Assembly (NCBI RefSeq): GCF_000760295.1
Contig: NZ_JNBA01000029.1
Coordinates: 1-64,000 of the forward strand
DNA length: 64,000 nt
Source: Prochlorococcus sp. MIT 0701
GTDB lineage: Bacteria > Cyanobacteriota > Cyanobacteriia > PCC-6307 > Cyanobiaceae
Reading direction: 5' to 3'
Shown here piece after piece: positions 19,907 through 29,711 of the stretch (position 1 is its first letter; every line of letters starts with the position of its first letter). The notes beneath the pieces are model-generated. The model had not been told where the DNA came from. It ran no database searches and worked only from the letters and a program-made list of their open reading frames with translations. Made by a program: the position numbers and the translations under genes.

Positions 19907-20269
19907 ATGCTCGTCGGAAAAGAACTTCTAGACAAGGCCAGGTCACTCAGCAACCGTCCTGAGGATGAGATTGCTCGTGGCTGCGGATACGTGGGGCCAA
20001 GTGGACGTGTCTTGCGCAAGAGTTTCTATCGAGCTCTCGTGGAAGCCAAGGGTTACAAGCTTCCCTCCAGCAGTGGAGGACCAGCGGCTTCCCGCGGTCG
20101 TCAGGCCGAGTTTCGCACTCGGGTCCACGGCAATGGCAACCTGCTTATTGGGCACGCCTATACACGCAGACTCGGCCTAGAGCCTGGTCAAGAGTTCCGA
20201 ATCGAAATCCACCGAGAATCAGGTGCTATCTGGTTGCTACCACTAGAAAATGAGGGTGACAAGAAGTAA
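19907..20269 (+). CDS. cyAbrB-type transcriptional regulator
   Basis: 120 residues from ATG 19907; an open frame extends upstream into ctaE but without family similarity. The N-terminal half (MLVGKELLDKARSLSNRPEDEIARGCGYVG then RVLRKSFYRALVEAKGY) and the C-terminal AbrB-like half (GNGNLLIGHAYTRRLGLEPGQEFRIEI) match the cyanobacterial AbrB family. These global regulators bind DNA through the C-terminal swapped-hairpin domain and act in carbon-nitrogen balance and redox response. It lies 95 bases after ctaE on the same strand. Control of the oxidase genes is possible but only an inference. Confidence 0.85.
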   Translation: MLVGKELLDKARSLSNRPEDEIARGCGYVGPSGRVLRKSFYRALVEAKGYKLPSSSGGPAASRGRQAEFRTRVHGNGNLLIGHAYTRRLGLEPGQEFRIEIHRESGAIWLLPLENEGDKK

Positions 20270-20372
20270 TTTGCCCCCTCCTTAATGCTTTGGTCTCTCC
20301 ATCATCAACATCGCCTTAGAGACACCCGAAAATTAGCAATTGGCACAACTGAATAGATCTTTTTTAGCCATT

Positions 20373-20963
20373 TCAGGTGACAGCAGGGTGCTGGTTGTCA
20401 TCGTGCAGGGTTGAGCTAAAGGCAATCAAGTCAATGCCACTAAACAGAAAGCTGATTCCCACCAATACTCCGAGTACCCACGACAGCTGCCAAAACTTCA
20501 TTGTCACAATCAACAAGCCAAGAATAAAAGTGATCACCCCATTAGCAATTGCCCAGCCAGACCCAGCACGTTTTGCGTGTGCCAATCCAGTACAGAAAGC
20601 CACGACACCCTCTACCAAAAACACGATGCCAATCGCCAGGGCAAATGTCGCCACCTGAACAGCCGCTTCAGCAGGGTTCTTCATATTGGAGATCATCGAT
20701 GCGCCTGCTACCAAGAACAGTGTTGATACCACTAGACGCCAAAAACAAACCCAACGGGCCATACGGGAAGAGCGAGCAAGGTTGCTAATCCAGCCAACGA
20801 TGCCGCCCACCAAAAACAACACAGCAATCAAACCGGTCGTCCAACTTGCAGCGACCACCGGAAAGATCAAAGCCAACACACCAAGCACGATCAACACGAT
20901 GCCTTCAGCAATCGCAAAGGCCTTGAAAGTGACCAAGGAATCCTGACGTTCATCAACGGTCAT
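20373..20963 (-). CDS. HdeD-like membrane protein (DUF308)
   Basis: 196 residues in six hydrophobic segments arranged as three pairs, each with the DUF308 pattern: GIVLIVLGVLALIFPVVA, FLVEGVVAFCTGL and NGVITFILGLLIV. HdeD in enterobacteria is linked to acid resistance; the biochemical role is unknown. The start at ATG 20963 gives MTVDERQ. It is a single gene with no obvious operon partner. Confidence 0.82.
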   Translation of the reverse strand: MTVDERQDSLVTFKAFAIAEGIVLIVLGVLALIFPVVAASWTTGLIAVLFLVGGIVGWISNLARSSRMARWVCFWRLVVSTLFLVAGASMISNMKNPAEAAVQVATFALAIGIVFLVEGVVAFCTGLAHAKRAGSGWAIANGVITFILGLLIVTMKFWQLSWVLGVLVGISFLFSGIDLIAFSSTLHDDNQHPAVT

Positions 20964-21055
20964 GAAATGTTCAAAATGAACAGCATCTGAACGCTATTGA
21001 GGGTCTCTTGATCCGGCCATGCTTTGTAAGATCCCTGTGCAAAAGACTTAGCGAC

Positions 21056-21718
21056 TCAGCTCCACCCATGGCTGGCAAGCCACTCCGTTGACATCTCTTG
21101 AGCGTTCCGGTTGCTTGCCATTGGCAAATGAGGCGCTCCTGCCAAAAGACGCTCGGTGTATTTGGCCAACAGATCGGCCTCCAGGTTCACCACCGCTCCA
21201 ACGTTCAACTGTTGTAAAGACGTGCTCGTCCAGGTATGAGCTATCACCGCTATCCAGAACCGGCTGCCGTCTTCAACGCATCCCGCAACAGTGAGACTGA
21301 TGCCATCTAAAGCAATGCTGGCTTTTTCGCAGACATAGCGTCCGAAGGCAGGATCCTGCCAGCAGACCTCCAGATACCAGGACGTTGAGCGAGCATCCAG
21401 GGCCACCACCTCTCCAGATCCATCAACATGGCCACTGACCAGATGGCCTCCGAGACGGTCGCAGAGGCGAAGGGCTGGTTCAAGGTTCACAACCCCACCC
21501 CGATCCGCCTTGGCCCCAAGGGTGGTTCGACGAAGCGTCTCCTCACTGACATCTGCACAAAAACCATCCGCGATCAATTCAGCCACCGTCAGGCAGACCC
21601 CATCCACAGCCACACTGTCTCCCTCTGCCAGAGGTGCTAATGGGGAACAGCCTTGCACCAACACGCCCGTCGCTCGACGCTGCACCCTTCCCACCGCCTG
21701 AACTAGCCCCGTGAACAT
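21056..21718 (-). CDS. ribE: riboflavin synthase alpha chain
   Basis: 220 residues. It dismutates two 6,7-dimethyl-8-ribityllumazine molecules to riboflavin. The start MFTGLVQAVGRV is diagnostic, and the two lumazine-binding half domains are seen: SVAVDGVCLTV ... LEPALRLCDRLGGHLVSGHVDG in the first, and SIALDGISLTVAG ... VVNLEADLLAKY in the second. It starts 60 bases from the oppositely directed nuclease-like gene. No FMN riboswitch was noticed upstream. Confidence 0.95.
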   Translation of the reverse strand: MFTGLVQAVGRVQRRATGVLVQGCSPLAPLAEGDSVAVDGVCLTVAELIADGFCADVSEETLRRTTLGAKADRGGVVNLEPALRLCDRLGGHLVSGHVDGSGEVVALDARSTSWYLEVCWQDPAFGRYVCEKASIALDGISLTVAGCVEDGSRFWIAVIAHTWTSTSLQQLNVGAVVNLEADLLAKYTERLLAGAPHLPMASNRNAQEMSTEWLASHGWS

Positions 21719-21778
21719 GGCAGGCCGTATGTGGCAACATCACTGGCCATAATCGGACAAAAGGGGGATGGGGGGTCA

Positions 21779-22378
21779 GTGGTCGAGATGAGCGTTGCCG
21801 GTCTCGCACTCGACGCGTCCAGCCGCAGCCCAATTGTGCTGCTCAGGGATCCATCCGGACGAAGACAGGTGCCGATCTGGATCGATCAAGCCCAGGCGCA
21901 CAACATCATGGCCGGAATTCAGGACTCGCCTATACCAAGACCACTGAGCCACGACCTCATGGTGGCCCTGCTCAAAGCAGGAAATCTTCAACTTGAGAGG
22001 GTCATCATCCACGCGATAGAAGACAACACATTCCAGGCTGTACTCAAACTTCGGCTCAAGGCATCAGAGGAAGAACCGGAGGAAGAGAAGACTCCTGAGA
22101 AATCAACCCTGCTGCTTGAAATTGATGCTCGTCCTAGTGATGCCATCGCCCTTGCAGTCCGCACAAAAAGCAGCATCTGGATGCTCGAGGAGGTTGTAGC
22201 AGAAGCCTCAATTCCTGTAGATGCCGAGGCTGACGCAGAAGATCAGAACGAATTCCGCCGCTTCCTTGATGAAGTGAGTCCTGCGGCTCTGGTCCGTCAC
22301 CTGCAAACCCGTGAAAGCGAAACAGACGAACCCTTCAATTCTCCAGATCCCGATCCCGATCCCGACCACCAGGAATGA
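21779..22378 (+). CDS. bifunctional nuclease-domain protein (DUF151)
   Basis: 199 residues from GTG 21779, which has a G-rich ribosome site; ATG 21788 (MSVAGLALD) is the alternative. The DUF151 domain runs over residues 1-160 with SRSPIVLLRD, RQVPIWIDQAQAHNIMAG, RPLSHDLM and LLLEIDARPSDAIALAVRT. In plants and Thermotoga these proteins have been described as having DNase and RNase activity. An acidic spacer (EEEPEEEKTPEK) splits the domain and the tail is a low-complexity DPDPDPD run. The stop overlaps the start of the aldo/keto reductase gene. Confidence 0.85.
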   Translation: MVEMSVAGLALDASSRSPIVLLRDPSGRRQVPIWIDQAQAHNIMAGIQDSPIPRPLSHDLMVALLKAGNLQLERVIIHAIEDNTFQAVLKLRLKASEEEPEEEKTPEKSTLLLEIDARPSDAIALAVRTKSSIWMLEEVVAEASIPVDAEADAEDQNEFRRFLDEVSPAALVRHLQTRESETDEPFNSPDPDPDPDHQE

Positions 22379-23511
22379 TGCCAATACGACGCCCCTTTGG
22401 TCGCGGACCGGCAGTGAGCCTGTTCACCCTGGGGACGATGAGGGCAATCGGCTCAGCCGAGCAAATGTATGGGGTTGTTAAAGCTGCCCAGGCCGCTGGC
22501 ATTAACCACATCGAAACCTCCCCGGCCTATGGCCAGGCAGAAAGTTTTCTTGGTACTGCTCTGCGACAGCTGCAACAAAACCAAGCTGAACCTTCTGGAG
22601 GCTGGGTCATCACCAGCAAACTTCTGCCAGGGCTAAGCCTGAAAGAAGGGCAGTGCGAATTGCACAACCTTTTGGCGCGACTTGGACGACCCAAGCTTGA
22701 AAACCTTGCAGTTCATGGCCTAAATCGCCCTGAACACCTGGAGTGGGCCCTAAGGGGAGACGGCGCAGCGCTACTGCGTTGGGCTGAGGAAGAGGCTCTT
22801 GTTGTCCAAGTGGGATTCTCTAGCCATGGCTCATTCCCCCTCATCAAGGAAGCCTTAGCAAGCGGCCGTTTTCAATTCTGCAGCCTGCATCTGCACCTAC
22901 TAGATCCCGAACGTATTCCACTGGCGTGGGAGGCCCTTGCCGCAGGCATGGGTGTCATGGCGATCTCCCCTGCTGATAAAGGAGGACGGCTTCAGGACCC
23001 AAGCCCAACCCTGGTTGAGGACTGCAGCCCACTCTCACCTCTCCAACTTGCCTATCGCTTCCTTCTGGCTGCAAAGATCAGCACCCTCAGCCTTGGTGCT
23101 GCTCAGCCAGAGGATCTGACCCTTGCTGCGCAGTTGGCCAACGCCGATGGGCCACTCAATCAACGCGAGCAAAGAGCCCTCAACCAACTTCGCCAACAAG
23201 GTGAACGCCGCCTAGGCAAAAACCGCTGCGGCCAGTGCAAAGCCTGCCTGCCCTGCCCAAATTCTGTACCCATACCAGATCTACTGCGACTACGAAATCT
23301 GGCCGTAGGCCACAACCTTCAAGCCTTTACAGAAGAGCGTTACAACCTGATCGGACGAGCAGGACACTGGTGGGAACGTCTTGATGGCAGTGCCTGCGAG
23401 CGCTGTGGCGAATGCCTACCCCGCTGCCCCCATCACCTGCCGATCCCGGATCTCCTCGCTGACACGCACCAACTCCTAGCGGCAGCTCCCAGGCGCAGGC
23501 TATGGGGTTGA
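22375..23511 (+). CDS. aldo/keto reductase with C-terminal ferredoxin-like cysteines
   Basis: 378 residues. The N-terminal 260 residues form an AKR barrel: LFTLGTMRAIGSAEQ, HIETSPAYGQAE (Asp replaced by Glu-Thr in the usual DTA.YG), and the late ISPADKGGR. The C-terminus adds two cysteine clusters, CGQCKACLPCP and CERCGECLPRCP, which look like two 4Fe-4S binding sites. This form is known in bacteria as a predicted oxidoreductase of the aldo/keto reductase family. The usual catalytic Tyr is kept in SPAYGQ. The reaction is unknown. It overlaps the upstream gene by four bases. Confidence 0.85.
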   Translation: MMPIRRPFGRGPAVSLFTLGTMRAIGSAEQMYGVVKAAQAAGINHIETSPAYGQAESFLGTALRQLQQNQAEPSGGWVITSKLLPGLSLKEGQCELHNLLARLGRPKLENLAVHGLNRPEHLEWALRGDGAALLRWAEEEALVVQVGFSSHGSFPLIKEALASGRFQFCSLHLHLLDPERIPLAWEALAAGMGVMAISPADKGGRLQDPSPTLVEDCSPLSPLQLAYRFLLAAKISTLSLGAAQPEDLTLAAQLANADGPLNQREQRALNQLRQQGERRLGKNRCGQCKACLPCPNSVPIPDLLRLRNLAVGHNLQAFTEERYNLIGRAGHWWERLDGSACERCGECLPRCPHHLPIPDLLADTHQLLAAAPRRRLWG

Positions 23512-24519
23512 TTGGCTCCAACGCTGATCCAGCTCAATCTGCTGAACAGCTGTAAGCACTGGTAAGGACCAACAACGCGACCAGACCTCCTTAGATGGCA
23601 ACACAATCGACTGATATGCCTTAGGAATCGCTCTTAAGGCAAGACGCAACTCTGCACGTGGCAAGGGAGGGATCCAACCACCGGCAAGTAATTGCCCCAG
23701 CAGAGGCTCCTGCCAAGACTGCTCGACCCATTGCTGTGGCAATGGCTCCCGAGTCAAGGCAGACCGTACAAGAACAGTCCAGTTCAATGGGGCTCCACTG
23801 TTGGGGAGTACAACGCTGAGCCTTGGGTCCCGACGCAGGCTGGGCAAGCAGCGCTGTAGCGGCAATACCGCGACCCGAGCTTTCCCTTGAATTAACCAGT
23901 TGAGACCCTGCCGATCATCAAAGGTGTAGGCCTGAGCACGCAGCTGCCGCAATCCATCAGCAACCTGCATCCGCTCAGCCAGAGACATCACAAGACGGGG
24001 GCTCTGGGGTAACACCACCCGCCCCTTAAGAGCCGGGTCTAACAAAACCTGCCAGCCAGACCTTGCCTGTAATACCCAAGGATCACCCTGACGAAAGAGC
24101 AACACCCAGGGGCTGACCCCGACAGGCAGAACCCGAGACTGAAGGGCTGGTCCCAGGCTCGCTTCAAAGGCCCTCGCCTGACCATCGAGCCGGTCTTGAA
24201 GTCCAGGCGCTTCGATCCGCTGCAAGGCTTTTTCGGGCAAGCTCGTCAGCCAGCCATCACCAAGAGCCAACAGGTCATTGCCCTGCTCGAGTGCGGCGGT
24301 GAAAGGGTTTCTACCTGCATCAACTTCAATCGGTTGATAGCTCCAAGGCACGGGCAAACTGCGCCGCCATTTCTTTGGCAACGTTTCCGGAGTTGCTCTC
24401 AACAAAGGGGCTGCTGAGGCACGTCCACAGCTCGCTAAGCCCATCAGCCCAGCCATCAAGCCCAGTTTTAGCAGCTCTCTTCGTCCAAGCTGCCTTTGTT
24501 CAAGCATGACGCCACTCAT
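23500..24519 (-). CDS. extracellular solute-binding lipoprotein (spermidine/putrescine-binding type)
   Basis: 339 residues. The N-terminus has a twin-arginine-like stretch (LGRRELLKLG) and a lipobox ending LASC, so it is probably an exported lipoprotein. The body resembles periplasmic binding proteins of the PotD type: DLLALGDGWLTSLPEKAL, LPVGVSPWVLLFRQGDPW and VVLPNSGAPLNWTVLVRSA. No ABC permease or ATPase lies beside it, so the transporter is elsewhere or the role has changed. ATG 24507 is an alternative start. The end overlaps the converging aldo/keto reductase gene by 12 bases. Confidence 0.7.
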   Translation of the reverse strand: MSGVMLEQRQLGRRELLKLGLMAGLMGLASCGRASAAPLLRATPETLPKKWRRSLPVPWSYQPIEVDAGRNPFTAALEQGNDLLALGDGWLTSLPEKALQRIEAPGLQDRLDGQARAFEASLGPALQSRVLPVGVSPWVLLFRQGDPWVLQARSGWQVLLDPALKGRVVLPQSPRLVMSLAERMQVADGLRQLRAQAYTFDDRQGLNWLIQGKARVAVLPLQRCLPSLRRDPRLSVVLPNSGAPLNWTVLVRSALTREPLPQQWVEQSWQEPLLGQLLAGGWIPPLPRAELRLALRAIPKAYQSIVLPSKEVWSRCWSLPVLTAVQQIELDQRWSQSTP

Positions 24520-24548
24520 CGATCAGACCCTACGGGGCGGAGAAAATC

Positions 24549-25760
24549 TCATGAGCAAGAAGTCCCCAACAATTGGTTCATAGCTTGATCACACGCCTCC
24601 AACAGCTGCTCACAAGAAGCCCCTTGAAGCTGAGCCAATAGCGCCAGGGCTCCAGCACCAACACCTTCTTTGACATATCCAAGCTCGTAATCCTGAAGAG
24701 CTCGATGGCGACTGTCATGAAAACGCAGCCCTGTGGCCAACCCCAAAAGGCGAACACCGAAATACTCCCCTACACAATCGATCAGACACTCAAGTGCACC
24801 TGGCCTGCCATCTGAACGCTTAGCCTCCTCTGCCAGCCAAGACGTGGTACCAAGCACAAGCCCATCAACCATGTCCTGGCGCTGGGATGGTTCCATAGCT
24901 GCCAAGGCCAGAGCCAGCACGGCCACCATCTGACTGCCACCGCCAAGCATGACAGGCTGACCAGCCTCTCTTGCACCAAGTAGCAGCCCAACAGCCACGG
25001 GCTGAAAAGGATCACCTAAGGCCGCAATCACTCGCTCAGGTGGAGGGTTAAACCCCAATGCCGCCTTACTCATTCCACGATCAACCAACTCCTGTTTCAA
25101 GACCATCGGTGCCTGACGAGCACTACCACTGATCAGATCAGCAACCTGCAAGCCAAGCCCGGTGAGTACAGCCTGAGCCGTGGTCGTTCCTCCAGGGACA
25201 CATTCGGCCAATACCAGAGGACGACGAAGACCTCGCCCAAGGCAAAAGCCACGCTGCCAGAGAGCCTGCACTCGCGACAGACCCATGGCCTCCCCAGTAC
25301 TCAAACAAGCAGCCGGACCCATTCCCGGCGCCTCCAGACGCAGGTGGGGGAATGGTGGCGACAGGGTTAAGCCCACCGCCGCCACCAATGGGTCCACACC
25401 AATCCAACGAGCGGCAACATAACTAATTAGGGCCGGTGAGATCCCCGCAGGAAGAGGTGGAAGCGAGCACAGCCTTGGTCTATCGGGGCCCTTCAGCAGC
25501 AGTTCCGCATCTGCCACAGCTGTGTAGCGACGGGCGGCTGAGGTAGCACCTGCCGCCGAAATGCCCTCCACCTCGGCAGTACGCGTGCCAGCCAACACCA
25601 ACAGTAAAGAAAACCCCAGGCCCCCATCCCGCCAGGGCATTAACCAACTCTCCTGCGCGGCTGGAGAGGCACCTGCACCAAAGGCTTTACAACCTGAAGG
25701 TAGACCTCTAGGAGGCGAACCCGGCTTGAGATTAGAGGGGATCCAGGGCAACGAGGCCAT
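24549..25760 (-). CDS. UPF0284 protein (CobT-related)
   Basis: 403 residues from ATG 25760 (MASLPWIPSNLK). The family is related to nicotinate-nucleotide-dimethylbenzimidazole phosphoribosyltransferase but its function is not settled. Recognised stretches are FSLLLVLAGTRTAEVEGISAAGA, GMGPAACLSTGEAMG, LAECVPGGTTTAQAVLTGLG and MLGGGSQMVAVLALALAAM. The chosen start overlaps the preceding membrane-protein gene by 29 bases; longer readings into that gene lack family similarity. It may act in the cobalamin lower-ligand pathway. Confidence 0.85.
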   Translation of the reverse strand: MASLPWIPSNLKPGSPPRGLPSGCKAFGAGASPAAQESWLMPWRDGGLGFSLLLVLAGTRTAEVEGISAAGATSAARRYTAVADAELLLKGPDRPRLCSLPPLPAGISPALISYVAARWIGVDPLVAAVGLTLSPPFPHLRLEAPGMGPAACLSTGEAMGLSRVQALWQRGFCLGRGLRRPLVLAECVPGGTTTAQAVLTGLGLQVADLISGSARQAPMVLKQELVDRGMSKAALGFNPPPERVIAALGDPFQPVAVGLLLGAREAGQPVMLGGGSQMVAVLALALAAMEPSQRQDMVDGLVLGTTSWLAEEAKRSDGRPGALECLIDCVGEYFGVRLLGLATGLRFHDSRHRALQDYELGYVKEGVGAGALALLAQLQGASCEQLLEACDQAMNQLLGTSCS

Positions 25761-26412
25761 GCAGAAGTCTGGGGGGCTCGGGAATTGGTACCTGCAACCG
25801 AGGGAAAAGCCAGAAGGCCAGCGCATGAAGAACAAGCACGTAGACCAACTCTTGAAAAACCACCAAAGCAAAGGCCATCAGCTGCACATGATTGAGATCT
25901 GGGGCCAGAGGCAGATTGAGCAGGTCCACCAATCGATCAAGCAGACCTGATCCTGCTCGGGTGATCACCACCCAAAGGTTCTCACCCACCAAAAGCGACA
26001 GCACCACAACCCTTACCAGAAAACCTGCTGTTCCAATAACAACCCCACACCCCCAACTCACCCACCAGCTCAGCCCACGATGCCAACTCCAGCCAAGCCA
26101 GAACGCTAGAAGGCCATAAGGGAACAGCACCAAGGGGCCACGAACAGGCCCCATCAAGGCAATCAACAAAAGCACCGCTAGGGCGACACCCTCTAGCCCT
26201 GCCTTAGAACCGCGACGCACATGCAGCAGGGCTAAAGGCAACGGCAACGCCAGACGAAATAGGGCTCCACCAACAGGGAGGTAATAGAGCGCTACCCAGA
26301 TCAGAGCTGAAGCGGCCGCAAGGTAGGAAGTCTCCATCATTCTCAGGGCCTGGCGACGGCTTATGGGTTCAGAAGCTCTCGAACCCTTGCGCAAGCCACC
26401 AAACCAAATCAA
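25732..26412 (-). CDS. DUF2232-like membrane protein
   Basis: 226 residues with five or six hydrophobic segments. Features are ALIWVALYYLPVGGALFRLALPLPLALLHVRRG near the N-terminus and MAFALVVFQELVYVLVLHALAFWLF near the end, as in cyanobacterial DUF2232 (YybS-like) proteins. The start shown is a TTG overlapping the previous stop; ATG 26340 (MMETSY) is the alternative. It lies in a tightly overlapped minus-strand run topA, lipoprotein, this gene, UPF0284. Function unknown. Confidence 0.7.
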   Translation of the reverse strand: MIWFGGLRKGSRASEPISRRQALRMMETSYLAAASALIWVALYYLPVGGALFRLALPLPLALLHVRRGSKAGLEGVALAVLLLIALMGPVRGPLVLFPYGLLAFWLGWSWHRGLSWWVSWGCGVVIGTAGFLVRVVVLSLLVGENLWVVITRAGSGLLDRLVDLLNLPLAPDLNHVQLMAFALVVFQELVYVLVLHALAFWLFPRLQVPIPEPPRLLHGLVALDPL

Positions 26413-26885
26413 GGCTGCGCTCCCATACCGGAAGGCGGCACTCTGATCAAAGACTGATCCTTGACCCGTTCAATCGTCTCAACCTCAAAAGTCACTCCAG
26501 CCATTCGTAATGCCTGAGTGACGGCTTCTGCCGGCGCCGAAGGGTCGGCAGCGGACAACTTGATGGTGATGCGATAAGGCTGCGGGGTAACAGTGTTACC
26601 AGGCAACTCTGGCTTCTGCTCAACCTGTCTCGACGTCTGAGGATTGGCAGCTTCCGGGTTGCTCGCGTCCTGATCAGGAGCTCTTGAGTTAGATGAAGAG
26701 TTCGTGGGTTCTGGATCACTGGAAACAGGTGCGACAGGCACAGGCTCCTGCGTGGGAGCATCAAAACTGTTCGCAAGTTCCTGACCAAACGGCGTATTAG
26801 CGCAGGACTGCAACATCAACATAAGCAGCGGAACACACAGGCCGAACCAATCAGCAAGTAAGCCCCTTGCGCTCACCTTGAGCAT
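26409..26885 (-). CDS. lipoprotein of unknown function
   Basis: 158 residues from ATG 26885, whose A is the last base of the topA TGA. A signal sequence (LCVPLLMLML) ends in the lipobox LQSC. A long Pro/Ser/Asn/Glu-rich linker follows (about residues 35-95), then a small C-terminal region with ITIKLSAADPSAPAEAVTQALRMAGVTFEVETIERV, which looks folded. It is probably anchored to a membrane with a flexible stalk. No family is recognised. Confidence 0.65.
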   Translation of the reverse strand: MLKVSARGLLADWFGLCVPLLMLMLQSCANTPFGQELANSFDAPTQEPVPVAPVSSDPEPTNSSSNSRAPDQDASNPEAANPQTSRQVEQKPELPGNTVTPQPYRITIKLSAADPSAPAEAVTQALRMAGVTFEVETIERVKDQSLIRVPPSGMGAQP

Positions 26886-29584
26886 CAAACCTCACCAGGC
26901 TTGATGACCCGAACAGCACTGGCTCGCAACCGACCTGTCTTTGTAGTAGCAGGAGGTTTACGAGTTTTTGGTTTGCTCGCGGCGGGTTTTTTGCTGGTTG
27001 TTGAAGTGCTCTTTTTGCGTCGACTTGTCTTCTTACTTAAAGCCTTGGCAGCCAATAGCTCCACTGCTACATCAAGAGAAATGTCGTCGGCGCCCTTCCC
27101 TTCAGGTAGCGAGGCATTCACCTTGCCCTGCTTGACATACAAGCCATAGGGACCGTCAAAAATCTGCACCGTCTCCTCACTCCCCTCCGGGATGCCAAGG
27201 TCTTTCAATGCAGTCCGGCCGCCCCTGCCCCGCTTGGGCATCGCTAAAAGCTCTAGTGCACGGCTAAGCCCCACCGCCAGCACGTCATCCTCCCCCTTAA
27301 GGGAGCGATAGTCCTTCTCTCCCTTGCTCTTATCCCAGACCACATATGGTCCGAAGCGACCCAAGCCCGCTTGAATTCGTCCACCATCGGGATGCTCTCC
27401 CAGTAAGCGCGGCAGACGCAGTAAGCCAAGTGCCTCATCAAGGCTGAGCTCATCAGGCTTCTTGCCTTTGGGCAAGGATGCCCGCTTCGGCTTGGGGTTG
27501 TCCTCACCCACCTGGCCTCGTTGCACATAAGGCCCGTACTGACCAAAAAGGAGGTAAACCTGATCACCGGTTTCCGGGTCTTCCCCAATCGATTCCGGGC
27601 CATCAGCTTTCTGCTTGAGAATCAGCTCGGCTTTCTCTGCATCAAGATCAGCAGGGGTGATCTCTTGAGGGAGGGTGGCCTTAAGCGATTCCTCCTCGCC
27701 GTCATCACCCACTCGTTTGGCTTCCAGATAGGCCCCAAAACGACCGATGCGCACCACACAGGGCAATCCCTCCAGGTCCACAGTGCGAGACACACTGGAG
27801 TCGATGTCACCTTCACGCTGCTGAACCTGACTCTCAAGGCCCTTTTCCCCCTTGTAGAACCCTTCGAGATAAGGCAACCACTGCACCTTGCCCGTGGAGA
27901 TCTCATCAAGCGTGAATTCCATCCGAGCCGTAAAGCTGGTATCGACAAGATCGGGGAAATGCTCCTCTAGGAGAGCGGTTACAGCAAAAGCAGTGAAACT
28001 GGGAGTAAGGGAGTTGTTTTGCAATGCTGCATAACCCCGATCAACGATGGTGCCGATGATGCTGGCGTAGGTGGAGGGCCTGCCAATGCCCTCCTTCTCG
28101 AGCATCTTCACCAGTGAAGCCTCGCTATAGCGAGCCGGCGGCTGAGTCTGGTGGCCAAGGGCCTCCACATCCTGCAGCGTGGGCGAATCGTCAACCGCTA
28201 AATCAGGCAGCAAAACTTCCTGACCTTCCAACGCAGCGTCTGGATCATCACTGCCCTCCACGTAAGCGCGAAAGAAACCTGGAAAATCAATGCGCTTACC
28301 CGTGGCCCGAAACTTGGCATCAGCCACACGAAGATCAACCGCCAGCATGGTGAGTCGAGCCTCGGCCATCTGGCTGGCCACTGTTCGCTTCCAAATCAAC
28401 TCATATAGGGCCATGTCGCGCCCTTCAAGTCCAGATTCACTTGGGGAACGGAAGCTTTCACCGGCTGGTCGTATCGCTTCGTGAGCCTCCTGGGCATTGC
28501 GTGACTTAGTGCTGAACTGACGTGGAGTTTTGCTCAGATAATCATCGCCATAGCGTGACCCCACGCAGCTCCGAGCAGCCTGAATGGCCTGCTCGGATAA
28601 ATGCACAGAGTCAGTTCGCATATAGGTGATAAAGCCACGCTCATAAAGCCCCTGGGCACACCGCATCGTTTCCCTGGCCGAAAACCGCAACTTGCGATTT
28701 GCCTCCTGCTGCAAAGTGCTTGTCGTGAAAGGAGGCACCGGTTTACGTACCGTTGGCTTCTCTTCCACCGCCTCAACCCGCCACTGACTGCTGCGAACGG
28801 ACTCGGAAAGAGTGAGCGCATCTGATTCGCCAAGCAGTCGAACATTTCTGCCAGCCTTTAAAGCGCCTGTCGTTTCATCGAAATCACTGCCGGTAGCGAT
28901 CTTCTGGCCAGCAAGACTGGTGAGCTTTGCCTCAAAGTGACCACCACCTTTATCAAGTTTGGCCTTTAGATCCCAGTAGCTGCCGCTACGGAAAGCCCTA
29001 CGGGCACGTTCACGCTGCACAAGCAACCGCACAGCAACGGACTGCACCCGACCGGCGGAGAGTCCCCATGCCACCTTCTTCCACAACAGAGGCGAAAGCG
29101 TGTAGCCCACCAGACGATCAAGAATCCGTCGCGTCTCCTGGGCATGGACCAGTTCCATGTCGAGATCTCTGGGCTGATCAAGAGCCTTAGCAATGGCTTC
29201 TTTGGTGATCTCGTGAAACACCATTCGCTTGACAGGCACTTTGGGAGCCAACAGCTGCAGCAAATGCCAGCTGATGCTTTCGCCCTCTCGATCTTCGTCA
29301 GTCGCCAACAACAGCTGATCAGCATCCTTCAAAGCTGCCTTCAGCTCCTTGACCACCTTCTTTTTGTCCTTCGGAACCACATAAAGAGGTTCGAAATCCG
29401 CGGTGGTGTTGACGCCAAGGTTGGCCCATTTCTGCCCCTTTTGGGCCGCAGGGATCTCACTGGCGTTGTTGGGCAAGTCGCGCACATGGCCCATGGAGGC
29501 CTCCACACGGAAGTCCTTGGGCAGAAACCCTCGAATGGTTCTCGCCTTGGTAGGGCTTTCGACAATGACCAGAGTGTTCGCCAC
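26885..29584 (-). CDS. topA: DNA topoisomerase I
   Basis: 899 residues from GTG 29584 ([14 protein letters not shown]), the usual start of the family; a start at 29635 is possible. It relaxes negative supercoils. The TOPRIM domain has VESPTKA and ATDEDREGE. The active-site Tyr is in [27 protein letters not shown] and [10 protein letters not shown] are further marks. The C-terminus replaces zinc fingers by repeated TopoI-C modules (three or four copies of GRFGPYVxxK-type repeats, as in [43 protein letters not shown]), then a Lys/Ser/Thr-rich tail typical of cyanobacterial enzymes. It leads the overlapping minus-strand run. Confidence 0.96.
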   Translation of the reverse strand: MANTLVIVESPTKARTIRGFLPKDFRVEASMGHVRDLPNNASEIPAAQKGQKWANLGVNTTADFEPLYVVPKDKKKVVKELKAALKDADQLLLATDEDREGESISWHLLQLLAPKVPVKRMVFHEITKEAIAKALDQPRDLDMELVHAQETRRILDRLVGYTLSPLLWKKVAWGLSAGRVQSVAVRLLVQRERARRAFRSGSYWDLKAKLDKGGGHFEAKLTSLAGQKIATGSDFDETTGALKAGRNVRLLGESDALTLSESVRSSQWRVEAVEEKPTVRKPVPPFTTSTLQQEANRKLRFSARETMRCAQGLYERGFITYMRTDSVHLSEQAIQAARSCVGSRYGDDYLSKTPRQFSTKSRNAQEAHEAIRPAGESFRSPSESGLEGRDMALYELIWKRTVASQMAEARLTMLAVDLRVADAKFRATGKRIDFPGFFRAYVEGSDDPDAALEGQEVLLPDLAVDDSPTLQDVEALGHQTQPPARYSEASLVKMLEKEGIGRPSTYASIIGTIVDRGYAALQNNSLTPSFTAFAVTALLEEHFPDLVDTSFTARMEFTLDEISTGKVQWLPYLEGFYKGEKGLESQVQQREGDIDSSVSRTVDLEGLPCVVRIGRFGAYLEAKRVGDDGEEESLKATLPQEITPADLDAEKAELILKQKADGPESIGEDPETGDQVYLLFGQYGPYVQRGQVGEDNPKPKRASLPKGKKPDELSLDEALGLLRLPRLLGEHPDGGRIQAGLGRFGPYVVWDKSKGEKDYRSLKGEDDVLAVGLSRALELLAMPKRGRGGRTALKDLGIPEGSEETVQIFDGPYGLYVKQGKVNASLPEGKGADDISLDVAVELLAAKALSKKTSRRKKSTSTTSKKPAASKPKTRKPPATTKTGRLRASAVRVIKPGEV

Positions 29585-29711
29585 AGACGATCTGTAACCG
29601 TTCCAATCTTTATCGCACCGGCAAGCGAGCTGCATGGTGCGTTGTTCTCAATAAGGTATAGCAAGGCAGCACAGCTACAGTCACCCAAATTGGTCTGATC
29701 GTGCACGCGTC

